Below are positions 19,863 through 29,340 of a DNA stretch of 64,000 nucleotides, piece after piece. A program made the translations under genes and the position numbers. The notes under the pieces were generated by a model. The model was not told the origin of the DNA. It saw only the letters and a program-made list of their open reading frames with translations, and did not search any database. Position 1 is the first letter of the stretch. Every line of letters starts with the position of its first letter. Source of the stretch: Chloroflexota bacterium (GTDB lineage Bacteria > Chloroflexota > Anaerolineae > Anaerolineales > Villigracilaceae); NCBI GenBank assembly GCA_016234485.1, contig JACRBL010000022.1, forward strand, positions 25,400-89,399, in the 5' to 3' direction.

Positions 19863-22800
19863 TCTTGCCTCGTCCAGAGGAGTCTGTTTGATGTGCGGGG
19901 AGCGTAAAGGAGAAGGCGCTGCCCTCGCCTGGGACGCCCTTGCTGGTCATCCAAATGCGGCCGTGGTGCATTTCCACGAGTTGCCGCACAATGGAAAGCC
20001 CCAACCCGGTGCCTGGGGTAGCGAGAACGAGCGGATGCTCGCCTCGATAAAACCGTTCAAACACGCGTTCCTGGTCTTCAGTAGCCACGCCCACGCCGCT
20101 GTCTATCACGTCCACTTGCACTTCGCCATTCTCAGGGTGGATGCGGACCTGAATCTGTCCATCCTTGGGTGTGTAGTGATAGGCGTTATCCACCAGGTTG
20201 TCGAGAATCTGGCGCACACGCTCCGAGTCGCCAAAGACGCGTGGCAGGTCTTTGGGCGCTTCGAGCGAGATGGCCATGGGCTTGTTTTCCTCCTGCGAGC
20301 GGCGCAGGATGTCGGCCAGCACGTCTTCGGCCACTTCGCGCAGGTCGAGGGCCTGGGGCGCAAGCGTCACGCGTCCGGCCTCGATGCGCGAGATGTCGAG
20401 CAGGTCATTGACCAGGATGTTAAGTCGTTCGGTATTGCTCTTGATGATATTAAGGAAGTGCGACTGGTTCTCGTTCAACGCGCCGGCCGCGCCCAATAAC
20501 AGGATGTCGGCGTAGCCGCGGATGGACGTCATCGGGGTGCGGAGCTCGTGGCTGACGGTCGCGACAAACTCGGACTTGAGGCGGTCCACTTCGACCTCGT
20601 GCGTGATGTCGCGGAAGATGGACACCGTGCCGAGGAAGTCGTTCAGCAACATGACGGGCGAGAGATGCACCAGCACGATGCGTTTGTTGTCCAGTTCGAT
20701 CTGTTCGGCGTAGGTATCGCCAGGCTCATACGAAGCGGGGTTCTCCGACCAGCCGCGCACAGTCTGCATCCAAGTCGAGGCGGCTTTGCCAAACAGCCCG
20801 CCGAAAGTGTCCAGGGATTGGCCGAGGATGTTGGCGGAAATCAAGTCGAGAATGCGCTCGGCAGAATTGTTGACAAAGGTGATCTTGTTGTCGAAACTGG
20901 TGACCAGCACGCCATCGGCCACGGCCTCGAGGATGGCTTGCGAGCGGCTGGCTTCTTCCTGTTCCTTGCGGAGCATGGTGCCAAGGCGCTCGGCCTGGTC
21001 GCGGATGAGTTCGTACAGGTTGGCGTTGTTGATGGCGACGGCCACCTGTCCGCCGATGGCCTGGACGAGGTTGAGCAACTCGGGGCTGAAGTGCGCTACC
21101 TTGCGATGGAAGACCATCAGCACGCCGATCACATCCTCGCCGACCATCATGGGTGCGACGATGCCGGAGCGATGGTCGCGCGAACCGGAGGTGGCGCGCA
21201 CCCAGCGCGCATCCTGATGCAGGTCTTCGATCAGCACGCCCTGGCGGTTTTCCACCACCCAGCCCGCCAGTCCTTCGCCCACGCGCAGGGTGACGATGCG
21301 GTTCTCTTCCACGGCCTGGCGCGTGAGGTAGCCGTATCCTGCGCGATAGTGGAGCAGATTGTCGTCCGCTTGCAGGAGCATGATGGTGCCCTGCTCCGCG
21401 CCGATGGCTTCGTTGAGGAGCGCCAGGGTGCGATTGAGGGCGCGGTCGAGGTCGAGACTCGAAGACACCTCGGTAAGGATGCGAAGGAGGGTTTCGGTGT
21501 TTTGCTGTTCGCGTTGCAACTGGGCGGTGCGTTCGATGACGCGCGCTTCCAGTTCCTCCGCGAGGCGCTGGGTCTCGGCAAACAGGCGTCCGTTTTGGAT
21601 GGCGACCACGGCCTGGTTACCCAGCGTGCTAAGAATCTGGAGATCTTCCTTGTTATAAACGTTCAACTGATAACTCTGCGCGGACAACATGCCAATCGTC
21701 TCGCCGCCGATTGTCATGGGGACAGCGAGGATCGAAGGCGGCGTTCCCAGTTCGCCATAAGTGACTCCGTCCACCGCGTTGGCCTGTTCTGTGCCGTGCA
21801 GGAGCAATGGTTCGCCGCGGGCGATCACGTTGCCGCTCAGTCCCTTGCCAAGCGGGATGCGCTGGTTGGGCGAGCGCGTTTCGCCGTCAATCAGGTACAC
21901 GCCTTCGATCTCCTGGGCTTCCTTGTCGAGCAGAGCGATCACGAAGGCCTCCACAGGCATCAAGCGCTGGACGGCCTTGTGAATGAAGGCGTAAATTTCC
22001 TCGGGGTCGAGGCTGGAGTTGATCTCGCTACTGGCCTGATTGAGAATGGCGAAGCGTTCGGCGGTCTGCACGGTGGATTGATATAAGCGCGTATTTTCGA
22101 GCGCGATGGAAGTCTGGTTGCCCACGGTGCGCGCCAGTTCGATCTCGTTGAGGCCGAAGCGCGTCTCCTCGCCGCCGTGGATGAGGATGATGAAGCGCGT
22201 CTCGTTCGCGCCGAGCGGCAGGATCATCAGTCCGCGCGTATCGAGGCCGAGGAAGTCCAGCAGGGCGCGGGTCTCTTCTTCGGCGCGCACGTCGTCGGTG
22301 GTAAAGAGGCCGCGCGATTCCTCGCGCAGTCGATTGAGAAGCGGCGAATCGGGGATGGGCCGCGAGATGGCGCGACGCGCGCGAGGCAGAACCATCCGCA
22401 GGTCCGCGCGGCCGCGCTCGTACGCGATGACGGAGACGCGCAACGCGCCGAGGGCGGTCAATAATTCCTGCGAGGAAAGAGTCAGGATCTGGTCGGTATC
22501 GAGCAGGCCGCTCAATTCCGAGGAGAAGCGGTTGAGCAGGGCCAGGCGCTTGGAACGATCGTCCAGTTCGGCGGCGCGTCCGAGGCTCTCTTCGAAGAGA
22601 CGGGCATTTTCCAAAGCCACCGCGGCCTGCGAGGCAAAGGTGGTGGCTACTTGCGTGTGTTCAGTGGTGTAGAAATTGGCCTCGATCTTTTCGAGGGCAA
22701 TCAAGCCGATCACCTGCCCTTTCGCCATGAGCGGGATGCCCATCCACGAAAGACGCGGGGTTTCGTAGGCCGGGAAGCGCGAGTCTTCGCGCACGTCGCC

Positions 22801-25800
22801 CACCGAAATCGGCTGGCCAAGTCGGATCATTTCCTTGAAGAGGATGCTATCGGCCACGTTGACATTAAGGCCGACGCGTTTTTCGGTATCGGGAAAACCG
22901 CGCGCCGCGTGGACGGTAAGCTGGTCGCGTTCGCGCATCCACAAGGTGGCGGTGTCGTAACGCAGAACGGGCAACAACTGATCGAGCAACGAAGAGATAA
23001 GCTCGCGGCTTTGCAGGCTGGACGTAATGGTGGCGGCCACGTCGGTGAGGGCTTGCAATTGGCCGGCGCGTTCCTGCGTGGCTTGCACGAGGCGCACGTT
23101 TTCGAGCGAGAGGGCCACCTGTTGTGAAAGCGAGGAGAGCAGGGTTTCGTCGTTTTGTTTGAAGGCCGCGGGGGTGTTGAAGTTATCCAAAACCAACACG
23201 CCCAAATTTTGTTCGCCCGCCAGAATGGGGAGCACGAGGCTCGAAACGGGCAGGCGTCCGCCTGTGACGCGGCGATAGAGCAACAAACCTTCGGGGTTGA
23301 GGGGATAATCGCGCGTCAGGTTCAACTCGTCCACGCGGCGCGGCTTGCCCGTGGCAAAGACCACGCCCGGTAGGGCCTCGCCCGCCGCGAACGAAATCTC
23401 GCGCATGCCTTCGTTATCGGCATAGCCAGAGACGGCGCGCGGTTTGAGTTTGAGCGTTTGCGGATCCCAAAGCAAAACGACTCCCGCGTGCGCGGCCGAG
23501 ATGACGCGGCGGGCGCTTTCGAGCAGGGAGCGCACAATGTTATCGGGGTTCAGTCCGCTCAACTGGCGGCTGAAATCGAGCAACAGGTCCACTTCGGTGA
23601 GGCGGCGGCGCGTCTCCGCGAGCAGTTGGATGTTTTGCAAAACCACGGCGGTCTGGCGCGCGATCTGGTAATAGACTTGTCGGTCCTCGTCGGTGAGGCC
23701 GGTTAACGGTTCCGGCGAGACCGCCAACACGCCCGCCACGATGTGAGTTTCAATGCGGATGGGCAGGCAGACCACGCCTTTGGCGCGCAAGCCGTTCAGC
23801 AACGCCGCGTCGCGCCATTCGTCGCTCTCCTCCAGGTTGGGGAGGATGAGCGACTCGCCCGTCTGGAGGATGGAACGCAGGGGATTACGCTGACCGAATA
23901 ACGCTTCAGGGTTCGCGGACTTTGGGACGCTTCCCAACACCTGGAGCAGACGCGGCCCTTCGGGCGAGTCTTCGGCGATCAGCGCCACCGACATGCCCAA
24001 CTGCGTGAGCATCTCGCGTCCGAGCGCGAGCAACGCCGAGGGCGCGTCCAACTGGCGGCTGACCGATTCGGTGATGGCCAGCCCGGCGCGGATGCGTTGG
24101 GCGCGGCGATCAAGATTGTGGATGGAGATGGTCTGATCGAGGTCTTTTCGCAGGAGGATGGGCAGGTCGTTTTGGGTGACGGATAAAAGCCTCTGCTGGC
24201 GTTGCAGGCCCGAGGTCAACGAATCGATGCGGCCTTTCATCTCCAATATGCGGCGTTGATTAAGGATGGCAAGCTCGGCCTGGGCGGCAAAGATTTCCAG
24301 CACGTCGAGGGTGGCGCGGTCGGGACGCAGGTTGTCGCGCGGCACATCCACGCTGAGCAGGCCAAGCGGATTCGCTTGCTGGTCTTCGAGCAGGATGATG
24401 AGGAAGTCTTCGGGATTCCAGGCGTTGCTCGATTTAACGCGTTCCACCGCATGAGGCAGGGTGACTGTGTGGACTTCGGAGGGGATGACGGGCGTCTGGT
24501 CGGCGGGGATGAAGTGGGCGCGCCCAATCTTAAATTCGGGGCGGAGCAATTGCAAAACGCCCTGCAAAGGTTGTTTGCGCGCCAGCAATTCCTCCAGCGC
24601 TTCGGCCGGGAGGCCCACGCCCGCCAAACGTTGGAGCATGCCCGTATCGGGTTCGTAAATGCTGAACAGCGCGATGTTGAAGGGCGTGGCCTGTTGGATG
24701 GCGGAAGCGATCTCCAGCAGGGTTTTATCAAGCGGACGTTCAAAATTGGATGCGGATGCGATTTTGGAAAGGTGCGCGAGCGTAGCCGCGCGTTGTTTGA
24801 GTTGGCCGGCCGCCAGCGCCTGATCCTGGAAGCGGCGCGCATTGCCGAGCGCCACGGCGGCCTGCAACGCGAGGGTCTCAATGGTCTCGAGCAATTCCAC
24901 GTCGAAGTGTTCCACGCGGGAGGAGTGCAGGTTGATCACGCCCAGCATTTTGCCCTGGTGAAGAATCGGCGCCACCAGCGCAGATTTAACGCCCTCGTGC
25001 GGCGGCTGGAAGAGATTCCCTTCAAAGTCGAAAACGATCAACGGCTCGCGGTTGGCGAGGATCTGACGCGTGAGGGCCAGGAGCGGCTCGTCGGCGGGGC
25101 AACCCAACTGGTAGGTGATGCGCGGGGCGAGCGGGTCGGATTCGGGGTCGAAAACGAGGATCGTGCCGCAATCGGCGCGGGTCAGTTGCATGCTTTGTTC
25201 GTGAATGGCCTCGAGCAGGCGGGTGAGGTCCATCGAGGCGTTCAGTTCGCGCGCCACGTGCGAGATGGCGGTCAATTGCTCCACGCGACGGCGCAGGCTG
25301 GCGTCGGTCTGGTTGAGCAGGGCCGCGCCTTCCACAGCCGCGGCCAGCAATCCCGCCGCGGTGGTGACGAGTTGCATGTCGTTAATGTTGAAAAAGTCGG
25401 CGGCGCGGCTTCCGAGCATGAACTCGCCCACACTGCGCTCGCGCGCCAGCAAGGGAACGACCATCACCGATTCGACGCGCACGGCGTCCAGGATGCGGCG
25501 GTAGACGGGCATCACGCGATCGTCCACGCTCAGGCGGCCTGAACTGAAGGGACGTTGCAATCCAGAGACGGTGGCAAGCCGCAACTCGCGCTCGTCCGCT
25601 TCCATGCGCGCCAACTTCTGAACGCTATCCGCGGGGACGCCCCAAACCGAGCTTTCATGGACTCGCAGTTCGTGCGTCTGACCGTCGAGCAAATAAATGG
25701 CGGCGGTGTCGGCGCGCAGGATTTTGGAGAGTTCCTGCACGGTGAAGTTAAGGATTTCGTCCAGCGTGGCCGAGGAGGCCACCAGGCTGGCGATCCTTCG

Positions 25801-27288
25801 CAGAGATTCGGAACGCTGACTGCGCGTGCGCGCGTCTTGCACGAGCAGGGCATTATCCAGAATGGTGGCGATCTGCTCTGTAACAATGTTGGCGAGGCGC
25901 AATTCCTCCGAAGAGAAGGCGGCCGCGCCGCCGCGATGATTGGATAATTGCAGATAGCCCAGCGTCTTTCCTTCAGAGATAAGGGGGACGAGGGCCAGGT
26001 CGCGCACGCTGGCGAGGAAGGCCAGGTCTTGCAGGCCGAGGTCGCGCACGTCCTGCTCGCTGGGCGCGTCCATGCTGAGGATGACGCGCTGGCTTTTGAT
26101 GAGTTGCGCGCCCGCGCTCTTGGGCTGGATGACCGAGCGATAGACGGCCACTACATTCTCCGGCAGGCCGATAAAGGGATTTTGCCCTGCCAGTGTGTGA
26201 TCGTCTTCGTTGTAGAGCAGGATGCCGATGATGCCCACGTTGAAGAGCGGGGCGAGCGTATCCACGAGGCGGCTGAACAGTTCCTGCATGTCGGTGATGG
26301 AGCTGGCGGCCTGCGAGAGTTTCGTCAACCCGCTTAGTTCAACCACGCGCTCGCGTTCCACCGCGAAACGGCGCGCGTTGCGAATGGCGGCGGCGGCCTG
26401 CCCGCCCAGGGCCTGCATCAACTCGGCGTCCTGCACGGTCAGGCCGCTGGAGCCCATCTGTCCCACCTCCAAAACGCCAAGCATTTCATTATCAACGATC
26501 AACGGAATGCCGATATAAGATTTGACCAGGAAGGCCGCATCGTCCGCCCGCACGCGTCCATCGGCGGCAAAGATCGGGGCGCGCTGGCTGGCCAGGAGTT
26601 CGTGGTAATCGCCGAATTGCGAGTGCGCCGAGGTGATGACGCGCCCATTCCCGCCGTTCTCGTCATAACGATAGATGACGAGCGACTGCGTTTTCGGATC
26701 CTCTAATTTGATCTCCATCAATTCCGCGGAGACGAGTCTTTCCACATTTTGAAAGACGGCCCGCAGGGTGGAGTCCAAATCAAGGTTCGCGGGGATGGAC
26801 TGGCTGAAATCGGCAATGACCTTTAAAGCCGAATTGGAAAAATGCCCGCCCGGGCTTTCGGCGGAGGAAAACTCCATCCCCCGTAAAGTAAGAAGCATGA
26901 TGGGGTTGAAGCCCGGCACGCGGTGGGAGGACGCGTCCACCAGCCGCCCATTGACGGAGAAACGCTTCATCCCCTCGGTGGCGCACAGGTCCAAAAATTC
27001 CTGCGAGGGACGCGCATGACGCGCCAGGCGTTCCAGGTCTGAGGCTTCGCCTTCGACCAGGGCAAACATGGCGCGGGCCGCGGCGTTGATATATTCCACG
27101 CGGCCGCCCATCTGCACGATGATGACCGCGTCGGTGGATTGTGATTCAAAGAAGGGAAGGGATGGGTCTGGTTGGGAGATGGAGGCAGAGCCTCGGCGCG
27201 GCAACATTCGGAGAAAGCCCCAGATCAGCAGTCCCATAAAAAGACTGACAAAAACGAGGAGAATGCCGGAACCTGCGCCGATAGACAT
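19840..27288 (-). CDS. Giant membrane-anchored multi-GAF/PAS sensor histidine kinase (2482 aa)
   Basis: N-terminal TM, PAS-like region, about 11 GAF-like repeats counted by eye, second PAS, HisKA (SEFVATVSHELRTPMTSIRGY), HATPase (DNLVDNAYHYTPKDG; GTGLGLSIVRQLVEMHHG). Confidence 0.95.
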   Translation of the reverse strand: MSIGAGSGILLVFVSLFMGLLIWGFLRMLPRRGSASISQPDPSLPFFESQSTDAVIIVQMGGRVEYINAAARAMFALVEGEASDLERLARHARPSQEFLDLCATEGMKRFSVNGRLVDASSHRVPGFNPIMLLTLRGMEFSSAESPGGHFSNSALKVIADFSQSIPANLDLDSTLRAVFQNVERLVSAELMEIKLEDPKTQSLVIYRYDENGGNGRVITSAHSQFGDYHELLASQRAPIFAADGRVRADDAAFLVKSYIGIPLIVDNEMLGVLEVGQMGSSGLTVQDAELMQALGGQAAAAIRNARRFAVERERVVELSGLTKLSQAASSITDMQELFSRLVDTLAPLFNVGIIGILLYNEDDHTLAGQNPFIGLPENVVAVYRSVIQPKSAGAQLIKSQRVILSMDAPSEQDVRDLGLQDLAFLASVRDLALVPLISEGKTLGYLQLSNHRGGAAAFSSEELRLANIVTEQIATILDNALLVQDARTRSQRSESLRRIASLVASSATLDEILNFTVQELSKILRADTAAIYLLDGQTHELRVHESSVWGVPADSVQKLARMEADERELRLATVSGLQRPFSSGRLSVDDRVMPVYRRILDAVRVESVMVVPLLARERSVGEFMLGSRAADFFNINDMQLVTTAAGLLAAAVEGAALLNQTDASLRRRVEQLTAISHVARELNASMDLTRLLEAIHEQSMQLTRADCGTILVFDPESDPLAPRITYQLGCPADEPLLALTRQILANREPLIVFDFEGNLFQPPHEGVKSALVAPILHQGKMLGVINLHSSRVEHFDVELLETIETLALQAAVALGNARRFQDQALAAGQLKQRAATLAHLSKIASASNFERPLDKTLLEIASAIQQATPFNIALFSIYEPDTGMLQRLAGVGLPAEALEELLARKQPLQGVLQLLRPEFKIGRAHFIPADQTPVIPSEVHTVTLPHAVERVKSSNAWNPEDFLIILLEDQQANPLGLLSVDVPRDNLRPDRATLDVLEIFAAQAELAILNQRRILEMKGRIDSLTSGLQRQQRLLSVTQNDLPILLRKDLDQTISIHNLDRRAQRIRAGLAITESVSRQLDAPSALLALGREMLTQLGMSVALIAEDSPEGPRLLQVLGSVPKSANPEALFGQRNPLRSILQTGESLILPNLEESDEWRDAALLNGLRAKGVVCLPIRIETHIVAGVLAVSPEPLTGLTDEDRQVYYQIARQTAVVLQNIQLLAETRRRLTEVDLLLDFSRQLSGLNPDNIVRSLLESARRVISAAHAGVVLLWDPQTLKLKPRAVSGYADNEGMREISFAAGEALPGVVFATGKPRRVDELNLTRDYPLNPEGLLLYRRVTGGRLPVSSLVLPILAGEQNLGVLVLDNFNTPAAFKQNDETLLSSLSQQVALSLENVRLVQATQERAGQLQALTDVAATITSSLQSRELISSLLDQLLPVLRYDTATLWMRERDQLTVHAARGFPDTEKRVGLNVNVADSILFKEMIRLGQPISVGDVREDSRFPAYETPRLSWMGIPLMAKGQVIGLIALEKIEANFYTTEHTQVATTFASQAAVALENARLFEESLGRAAELDDRSKRLALLNRFSSELSGLLDTDQILTLSSQELLTALGALRVSVIAYERGRADLRMVLPRARRAISRPIPDSPLLNRLREESRGLFTTDDVRAEEETRALLDFLGLDTRGLMILPLGANETRFIILIHGGEETRFGLNEIELARTVGNQTSIALENTRLYQSTVQTAERFAILNQASSEINSSLDPEEIYAFIHKAVQRLMPVEAFVIALLDKEAQEIEGVYLIDGETRSPNQRIPLGKGLSGNVIARGEPLLLHGTEQANAVDGVTYGELGTPPSILAVPMTIGGETIGMLSAQSYQLNVYNKEDLQILSTLGNQAVVAIQNGRLFAETQRLAEELEARVIERTAQLQREQQNTETLLRILTEVSSSLDLDRALNRTLALLNEAIGAEQGTIMLLQADDNLLHYRAGYGYLTRQAVEENRIVTLRVGEGLAGWVVENRQGVLIEDLHQDARWVRATSGSRDHRSGIVAPMMVGEDVIGVLMVFHRKVAHFSPELLNLVQAIGGQVAVAINNANLYELIRDQAERLGTMLRKEQEEASRSQAILEAVADGVLVTSFDNKITFVNNSAERILDLISANILGQSLDTFGGLFGKAASTWMQTVRGWSENPASYEPGDTYAEQIELDNKRIVLVHLSPVMLLNDFLGTVSIFRDITHEVEVDRLKSEFVATVSHELRTPMTSIRGYADILLLGAAGALNENQSHFLNIIKSNTERLNILVNDLLDISRIEAGRVTLAPQALDLREVAEDVLADILRRSQEENKPMAISLEAPKDLPRVFGDSERVRQILDNLVDNAYHYTPKDGQIQVRIHPENGEVQVDVIDSGVGVATEDQERVFERFYRGEHPLVLATPGTGLGLSIVRQLVEMHHGRIWMTSKGVPGEGSAFSFTLPAHQTDSSGRGKNGKNINR

Positions 27289-27300
27289 GACGCGTCAACC

Positions 27301-28194
27301 TTAAGCGGCGGCATCCTGGCGACGCGCTTCGGCGGCCAGTTCGGTGATCTCGCGGATATCCGAGAAGGACTGCTGGGCAGGCGAAACCATGCCAATTGCC
27401 AGCGTCATAAACGCGACCTGCGACACTCCCCCTTCGGCCTTCGGAACCTGAATGTATCCCTGCTGGCGATCCATGAAGTTATAGTGCGTCTGCACTTCCG
27501 CGGCAAAGCGCGTCTTCACGCGTTCGCGAATGGCGTTGACCGATTCATATTTGGTGATGATGATGAAATTATCGCCGCCCGCGTGGCCGATGAAATCGCT
27601 CGAGGAGCCGATTTCGTCCACCACCTCGCTCAACAGCATGGCGGTGAAGCGCAGCACGTCATCGCCCGCCACAAAGCCATACACATCGCGGAAGGGCTCA
27701 AAGTTGTTCACGCGCAGGTCGAGCAAGGCCCAATCCTCCTGTCGGATGATGCGGCGGAGTTGCTCCTCGATCAGCCGCCCGGCTGGGAGTCCGGAGCGGG
27801 GATCGGTGAGGCTCTCGCGTTCCGAGCGGCGAATGGCGCCCTGCACGCGCAGTTTCAATTCTTCGATGTCGAAGGGTTTGGTAATGTAATCGTCCGCGCC
27901 CAATTCCAGGCCTTGCAGTTTGTCGCTGCGCTCATCCTTCTGCGTCAGGAAAATGACGGGGATGTGGCTGGTGCGCGTGTTCGTCCGCAACGTGCGGCAG
28001 ACCTCATACCCGTCAATATCGGGGAGCATAATGTCCAGCACGATTAAATGCGGCAGGACAGTGCGCGTCTTTTCCAACGCGAGCCCGCCGCGCGGCGCGA
28101 TGTCCACGTCGTAGTCCATGCCGCCGAAATAGATCTTGAGCATGTTGGCGATATCGGCGTCGTCTTCGACGACCAAGAGTCGAGATTTGCCCAT
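27301..28194 (-). CDS. Response regulator with C-terminal degenerate GGDEF-like domain
   Basis: LLVVEDDADIANMLKIYF, LIVLDIMLPDIDGYEVC, DYITKPF; LTDPRSGLPAGRLI...HAGGDNFIIIT (GGDNF in place of GGDEF). Confidence 0.88.
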   Translation of the reverse strand: MGKSRLLVVEDDADIANMLKIYFGGMDYDVDIAPRGGLALEKTRTVLPHLIVLDIMLPDIDGYEVCRTLRTNTRTSHIPVIFLTQKDERSDKLQGLELGADDYITKPFDIEELKLRVQGAIRRSERESLTDPRSGLPAGRLIEEQLRRIIRQEDWALLDLRVNNFEPFRDVYGFVAGDDVLRFTAMLLSEVVDEIGSSSDFIGHAGGDNFIIITKYESVNAIRERVKTRFAAEVQTHYNFMDRQQGYIQVPKAEGGVSQVAFMTLAIGMVSPAQQSFSDIREITELAAEARRQDAAA

Positions 28195-28224
28195 AACGAG
28201 CCTCCCAGAGATGAGTTGCAAAAA

Positions 28225-29340
28225 CTATTTGCGCCTGCGTTTTGCGTTGCGGCGCACGGCTTCGATCTGTTCCTGCGTTACTTCCTTTTCAAACGAACGG
28301 AACCCGCCCAGGCGGAACCCGTGTTTTTTCGCGATAGCTGTGATCTCGTCCACGCGTGTACGCGTGATCTGCCTGCCGAGCGTGTAATCTTCAAAGCGGC
28401 CTTCCAGCGCCAGGGCCATCGTCTCTGCCATGCAGGCATAGGCCTTGCCCGGCGGAAAACCAAAATTAAAATGGAAATCAACGGGGCCTGGAACGTCTAC
28501 CATTCCGCCGTCAATCACAAATATATCATCTCTTGCCGCCGCGACCATTGCAGAAACGTCGCGGGGGCGCGCCACATCACAAATCACCGAGCCCGGGCGC
28601 AAATGCTCAGGGTGGATGACGGCATGGACGGCGCTCGTCACGGTCAGGATCAACTGCGCGTCGGCCAGCGGACTCATATCCGCGCTAACCACAATTTCGG
28701 CCTTCGATACGACTTTGCCACTCAGTCCATCGCTTCGCCCCTGACCTTTGAGGCGGGCGCGCAGTTCTTCGAGCGCGTCGGCCCTTCGGCCAATCAACGC
28801 CAGATGCGCGACCTGCTCCGAAAGCAACTCCGCGCAGACCTGGCCGATCGCGCCCGTCGCGCCGACCACGGCCACGCTGGCCTCGCGCAGGGGAATATCC
28901 ATCAACTCCGCCGCCTTCGAAATGGACTCGACCGCGACGGCGATCGTGTACGCGTCGCCCGTCGTAACGGGAACCGCCAAACGGTCCGCGATGGAAACGC
29001 CGGCATCGCCCACCACCGAGGTGAAGGCGCCGAGTCCCAATATCTGCGCGCCGAGTTTTTCGGCCATCTGTCCCGTCTGCACGATCTTGTGATAGACGCG
29101 GCCTTCGGGCAATTCCAGCATCTGACGCGGCGTGAAGGGACAGGCAATCAGCCAGCCGCGGATCTGCTTGCCTGTCGTCTCAGACCTGATGCCTTCGATC
29201 TCTGAAATGTAAACGGGGGGAAAGTGTTGCGAAAAAAATTCAATCTGGCGTTCGCTCAAGATGCGCCCAAGAAAGGGGAATTTCCGTTGCACATCGCGCT
29301 TGACGCTGATCGGATGGATGATGAATGCAAACGAGTCCAT
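28225..29340 (-). CDS. Acyl-ACP reductase-like / quinate-shikimate dehydrogenase-like oxidoreductase
   Basis: LGLGAFTSVVGDAGVSIADRLAVPVTTGDAYTIAVAVESI...ASVAVVGATGAIGQVCAELL resembles remembered cyanobacterial AAR motifs (LGGFSSIIFEN, TTGNTHTAYV, VAVCGATGDIGSAV). Confidence 0.65.
   Translation of the reverse strand: MDSFAFIIHPISVKRDVQRKFPFLGRILSERQIEFFSQHFPPVYISEIEGIRSETTGKQIRGWLIACPFTPRQMLELPEGRVYHKIVQTGQMAEKLGAQILGLGAFTSVVGDAGVSIADRLAVPVTTGDAYTIAVAVESISKAAELMDIPLREASVAVVGATGAIGQVCAELLSEQVAHLALIGRRADALEELRARLKGQGRSDGLSGKVVSKAEIVVSADMSPLADAQLILTVTSAVHAVIHPEHLRPGSVICDVARPRDVSAMVAAARDDIFVIDGGMVDVPGPVDFHFNFGFPPGKAYACMAETMALALEGRFEDYTLGRQITRTRVDEITAIAKKHGFRLGGFRSFEKEVTQEQIEAVRRNAKRRRK

Noticed and set aside
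20548-22086. 512-aa plus-strand ORF (and 24202-25542, 22177-22464, 25555-26337) opposite the giant histidine kinase
   Set aside because: Shadow ORFs from GC-rich antisense frames; sequences are low-complexity H/G/D/V-rich and the opposite frame encodes clear GAF/HisKA domains.
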